Assembly: GCF_028748145.1 (NCBI RefSeq)
Contig: NZ_CP118181.1
Location: forward strand, 992,211 to 1,056,210
Reading direction: 5' to 3'
DNA from: Entomospira culicis
GTDB taxonomy: Bacteria; Spirochaetota; Spirochaetia; WRBN01
DNA length: 64,000 nucleotides
Each line of letters begins with the position of its first letter. The stretch's first letter is position 1. The notes beneath the pieces were generated by a model that was not told the DNA's origin, made no database searches, and was given only the letters and a program-made list of their open reading frames with translations. Position numbers and translations under genes: made by a program. Shown here in pieces: positions 60,526-64,000 of this stretch.

Positions 60526-63360
60526 ATGTATCTATCTATTGATGAAATTGCCGATCGGGCGCGAAGTTTTGTCTACGATTGGCAAGATTATGAAGGAAAA
60601 GAGATTGCCGAAGCGCAAACCTTCTGGAATGATCTCTTTATGGTGTATGGCAGACATCGGCTTAAATTGGCGAGCTTTGAGGCTAGCATCAAAAAAATGA
60701 CGGGATCCAGTGGGCGTATTGATGTCTTTTGGCCAGGACAGTTATTAGTGGAGCAAAAAGCGCCACATGTTACCCTAGATGATACGGTAATGCAACAGGC
60801 CGTAGGCTATGTGGAGGTGTTGCCTGAGGCGGAGAAGCCAAAGTTTGTAGTATTGTGCAATTTTCATCAATTTAAGTTACTAGAGCGTGCCAGCGGAGAG
60901 ATCACAGAATTTAGCTTAGCTGACTTTGCCAAGCATTATTATCAAGCCTTTATGTTTATTGCCGGCTATAGCGAATTTATCACCTATCAAGAGGAGGAAA
61001 TCTCGCTACAGGCGGCAGAATTACTCGCGAAACTCTACACGGCTATTGAGGATGGGGATAATCAGCCATCGCTAGAGCTTAACTTTTTCATGGTGCAACT
61101 GCTCTACTGCTTTTTTGCCGACCATACCTCTTTATTTACGGATAGTAAATCAGCACGCCCTTTTCAACATTACCTAGAAAAACATAGTAACCCAGACGGG
61201 CGAGATTTACATAATCATATTAGAGAGATCTTTGAGGTTCTCAATACGCCCAAGGAAGAGCGAGATGCCCGCTTACCAGATGATTTAAAAAGTTTTCCTT
61301 ATGTCAATGGCGACCTTTTTGCTGACACTAGCTATCGCCTATACAGCAATGCAACGATCCGAGAACGTCTCCTAGAGGTGGCTAATTTTAACTGGGCAGA
61401 TATTAGTCCGGCTATCTTTGGCACGCTCTTTCAAACCATTACCGACCCCAAAACCCGCCAAATACGAGGCGAACACTACACCAGCGAGACCAATATTTTA
61501 AAAGCAATTAATCCGCTCTTTTTAGATGATTTAGAACAAGAGTATGAGCTCTGTAAGGAGAATCTAGCTGACCTAACCCAGTTTATCGAGAAGCTAGCAA
61601 GCATAACCGTACTAGACCCCGCTTGTGGTAGTGGTAACTTTTTAGTAGTGGCCTATCGTGAGCTACGGGAACTAGAGCTGAAGGCACTAAAGCACTTGCA
61701 TAAAGATAAACGCGAACGCCACATGATACAAGAAGCCATGCACGCGCAAATTAAGGTGAATGTGCATCAATTTTATGGCATAGAGATTGAGGCACTGCCT
61801 AGCAAGATAGCCCAACTCGCGCTATGGCTAACCGACCACCAAATGAACATGCAAGTGGTATCAACCTTTGGCTTTAACTATACCCGACTACCACTTACCG
61901 CAAGCGCCACCATCTGGAATAAGAATGCCTTAACCTGCGATTGGAATGAACTTATTAATGCCAAAAAGTTAAACTATATTGTGGGTAATCCGCCTTTTTA
62001 TGGAGCGCGCAAGCAGACCAAAGAACAGCGCACAGAAATGAAGAGGCTCTTCCGTGAGGTTAAGGGCGCAAGTCAATTAGATTATGTCGCCTGCTGGTAT
62101 CAGAAAAGTGTAGAGATGATGCAATTGAACGACAAAATTAAAGGTGCATTGGTTAGCACCAATAGCATTACGCAAGGAGCGCAAGTCTTTCCATTGTGGC
62201 ATCGATTGATGAGAGAGGAAAATCTACACATTCACTTTGCACACCGCACGTTTAAATGGTTTAACGAGGCTAAAGATAAGGCACAAATCCATTGTGTGGT
62301 TATCGGCTTTGCACGTTTTCCGATAGAAAAAAAGCGTCTTTGGGATTATGATATAATCACGAATAAAGAAGGCGAAAGAGTAGAACAAGTCTCCGAGCGG
62401 AAGTCTGCGTTAGCGATTAATCCCTATTTGGTCTTTGATGACGAAATGATTATAGTGCAAGAGCTAAAAACACCGCTCGACCCAACATCGCCGAAAATGG
62501 CCTTTGGAAGCATGCCTAACGATGGCGGACATCTACTCTTTAGCGCGGAAGAGAAGCAAGCATTTTTAACACTCGAGCCTAAAGCCGAACCATTCTTTAG
62601 AAGAGTGATGGGTTCTGATGAATTCCTCAATAGTAAAGAACGCTACTGCCTGTGGCTACTAGATGCCAACCCTTTAGAGCTAGCCAAGATGCCCCACGTT
62701 ATGGCGCGAGTAAACGCCGTGCGAGAATATCGATTAAACAGTAAAAGAGAAGCAACCCGTAAATTAGCCGATACCGCTCACCTCTTTGGCGAAATACGCC
62801 AACCAAGTGCAAAGTATATTATTATTCCTAGTGTTAGCTCTGAACATCGTGTATACTCACCTATGGGCTATCTGGATAAAAATACTATCATGACAAACTC
62901 TGCATTCTCTTTAGAAAATGTTACACCTTACCTCTTTGGCGTACTCTCCTCTCGTATGCACCAAGTGTGGCTTGCTAGCGTGGGTGGACGTATGAAAAGT
63001 GATTACCGCTATAGTGTGGGATTGGTATACAACACGTTTCCCTTTCCCAGCAAGCCCACGCCTGCCCAGCAAGCTAAGGTGGCAGGTCTTGCCCAGCAGA
63101 TGCTAGAGGTGCGCAACAAGTATCTTAGCCAAGGAGCTACGCTGGCTAATTTATACGATAAGAGTAAATTTTATCTTTATCAAGATTTAGTAAAGGTACA
63201 TAGAGAGCTAGACAAGGCCGTGGAGCGTTGTTATCGCAAAGAGCCTTTTGATGCCTCGCTCTCGAACATGGATCGCATCACATTCCTCTTGAGCCAATAC
63301 AAGCTCTACACCGATACGCTCTTTCACCCCGCAGATGATAACGAAAAACCCATTAATTAA
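60526..63360 (+). CDS. MmeI-like (type IIL) restriction-modification enzyme
   Basis: The 944-residue single-chain enzyme has an N-terminal nuclease with Asp66 and Glu76-x-Lys78 (GRIDVFWPGQLLVEQKAP), at nearly the same positions as in MmeI. A helical linker follows, then an adenine methyltransferase with LDPACGSGNFLVVAYREL near residue 362, YGIEIEALPSKIAQLALWL, and NPPF (IVGNPPFYGARKQ) near 487. A target-recognition domain and a C-terminal helical part end the protein. MmeI-type enzymes cut about 20 bases from the site and protect the host by hemimethylation. ACGAGG precedes the ATG. It appears intact and is followed 12 bases later by a GNAT gene. Confidence 0.93.
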   Translation: MYLSIDEIADRARSFVYDWQDYEGKEIAEAQTFWNDLFMVYGRHRLKLASFEASIKKMTGSSGRIDVFWPGQLLVEQKAPHVTLDDTVMQQAVGYVEVLPEAEKPKFVVLCNFHQFKLLERASGEITEFSLADFAKHYYQAFMFIAGYSEFITYQEEEISLQAAELLAKLYTAIEDGDNQPSLELNFFMVQLLYCFFADHTSLFTDSKSARPFQHYLEKHSNPDGRDLHNHIREIFEVLNTPKEERDARLPDDLKSFPYVNGDLFADTSYRLYSNATIRERLLEVANFNWADISPAIFGTLFQTITDPKTRQIRGEHYTSETNILKAINPLFLDDLEQEYELCKENLADLTQFIEKLASITVLDPACGSGNFLVVAYRELRELELKALKHLHKDKRERHMIQEAMHAQIKVNVHQFYGIEIEALPSKIAQLALWLTDHQMNMQVVSTFGFNYTRLPLTASATIWNKNALTCDWNELINAKKLNYIVGNPPFYGARKQTKEQRTEMKRLFREVKGASQLDYVACWYQKSVEMMQLNDKIKGALVSTNSITQGAQVFPLWHRLMREENLHIHFAHRTFKWFNEAKDKAQIHCVVIGFARFPIEKKRLWDYDIITNKEGERVEQVSERKSALAINPYLVFDDEMIIVQELKTPLDPTSPKMAFGSMPNDGGHLLFSAEEKQAFLTLEPKAEPFFRRVMGSDEFLNSKERYCLWLLDANPLELAKMPHVMARVNAVREYRLNSKREATRKLADTAHLFGEIRQPSAKYIIIPSVSSEHRVYSPMGYLDKNTIMTNSAFSLENVTPYLFGVLSSRMHQVWLASVGGRMKSDYRYSVGLVYNTFPFPSKPTPAQQAKVAGLAQQMLEVRNKYLSQGATLANLYDKSKFYLYQDLVKVHRELDKAVERCYRKEPFDASLSNMDRITFLLSQYKLYTDTLFHPADDNEKPIN

Positions 63361-63372
63361 CAGGAGAAAACT

Positions 63373-64000
63373 ATGATTGAACCAAAAATATATTTCATAC
63401 CATTTAGTGAAATTGACTTAAATGATCCTTTTTTTGACTCCTTACGAAAAGACTATCTAGACTTTGAACAATGGTTTACCAAGAAAAGTAAAGCCCCTCA
63501 AGAAAAAGCTTTTGTAACCTATAATCAAGAAAAAAGAATTGAAGGCTTCATGTATTTAAAGCGCGAAGAAATGCCTGTTGGTGATGTTGAACCACCTATC
63601 AACTTTTCAGGAAAACTCTTAAAAATAGGCACGTTTAAAGTCAATGGACATGGTACAAAATTTGCCGAACAATTTATTTTTATTATGTTCTCTCAAGCAA
63701 TAAAGAACAATTATGACAAGATATATGTAACTGTCTATGCTAATAAACAAGAAGGCTTAACCAAGCGTCTTCAGCTGTTTGGCTTTACAACCTACGGCGA
63801 AAAAAATGGGGAAACCGTACTCATTAAAAATTTACAGTACGATAATAGCCAGTCTCATTACTTCAATTATCCCCTTATCCAAGCAAACCGATTCTTTTTA
63901 CTTGCAATTTATCCTCAATGGCATACGTCATTGTTTCCTCAATCAAAGTTAAAAACAGAAAAAAATCATAAACATCTAGACTTAACCTCCAGCAATAGTA
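63373..64000 (+). CDS. GNAT acetyltransferase, possibly fused to an EVE/ASCH-type domain (cut by window edge)
   Basis: The ATG at 63373 has AGGAGA 7 bases upstream, and the frame is open to the window end (209 codons). Residues 1-145 look like a GNAT domain: GKLLKIGTFKVNGHGTKFAEQFI, then IYVTVYANKQEGLTKRLQLFGF. After it comes YPQWHTSLFPQSKLKTEKN. A similar stretch in GNAT proteins of accessory regions precedes an EVE/PUA-like module; that module itself would lie outside the window. It follows the MmeI-like gene by 12 bases, so it is probably co-transcribed and part of the defence cluster. Confidence 0.7.
   Translation, partial: MIEPKIYFIPFSEIDLNDPFFDSLRKDYLDFEQWFTKKSKAPQEKAFVTYNQEKRIEGFMYLKREEMPVGDVEPPINFSGKLLKIGTFKVNGHGTKFAEQFIFIMFSQAIKNNYDKIYVTVYANKQEGLTKRLQLFGFTTYGEKNGETVLIKNLQYDNSQSHYFNYPLIQANRFFLLAIYPQWHTSLFPQSKLKTEKNHKHLDLTSSNS

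Noticed and set aside
1-64000. tRNA, rRNA, prophage structural genes and transposases
   Set aside because: The intergenic gaps were read for cloverleaf-like stretches with CCA ends and for integrase or transposase motifs; none was found, though a covariance-model scan could still reveal one.

Overview
The window reads as the chromosome of a diderm spirochaete, probably a small-genome host-associated Spirochaetaceae/Treponemataceae-type bacterium. The evidence is a DUF4912-type protein, BamA-Skp-TamB plus an ExbB/ExbD/TonB set, a spirochaete-type PheS with an inserted Cys cluster, a GHMP-kinase IspE and Dxs (MEP isoprenoid route), and no lipid A genes in view. The genus is inference. No rRNA or tRNA gene was seen.

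1-18.8 kb is a nearly continuous minus-strand block. Read in transcription order it holds rsmG, exbB, exbD, tonB, tamB, pyrimidine-nucleoside phosphorylase, recJ and an M23 peptidase; then, from a promoter near 6.83 kb, bamA, skp, mutS and an rluB-type pseudouridine synthase; then a partial DUF4912 gene. It mixes envelope biogenesis, energy coupling and DNA repair. Genes often overlap by a few bases.

18.9-33.1 kb has mixed orientation: a large protein with an HPr-like segment, a TPR membrane protein, pheS (no pheT beside it), a strongly diverged LOR/SDH (ArgZ-type) homologue, a secreted protein, ispE with an apparent CTG start, mnmA, a sigma-54 response regulator, a secreted protein and mfd.

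33.1-46.7 kb is the most unusual part. Two sodium:neurotransmitter-symporter (NSS) amino-acid transporters are each preceded by promoter, short leader ORF and intrinsic terminator. One leader has tandem Trp codons, the other a His-Phe-Tyr-Phe run. In both, the leader stop codon overlaps a sequence that can pair with the ascending arm of the terminator, the classic layout of ribosome-mediated attenuation. After an orphan PTS EIIC gene comes an accessory patch: a leaderless vapD between two identical 41-bp promoter-bearing direct repeats; an unknown 275-aa gene; a lone type I-C-like CRISPR repeat with its own promoter and terminator, whose 'spacer' matches the 5' UTR of that unknown gene; and a type IIG restriction-modification enzyme. 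A third NSS transporter and glgX follow.

46.7-55.2 kb is a minus-strand housekeeping run: a U32 tRNA-hydroxylation peptidase, a small membrane protein with a duplicated 3' fragment beside it, murD, dxs, an acetyltransferase, trxB, a membrane-anchored protein and a CTP-dependent kinase-like membrane protein.

55.3-64 kb holds two overlapping hypothetical genes, then a defence-type cluster (Mrr-like endonuclease, ABC/AAA_13-type ATPase, MmeI-like restriction-modification enzyme, and a GNAT gene cut by the window edge) interrupted by ackA. Most of the accessory genes have their own consensus-like sigma-70 promoters.
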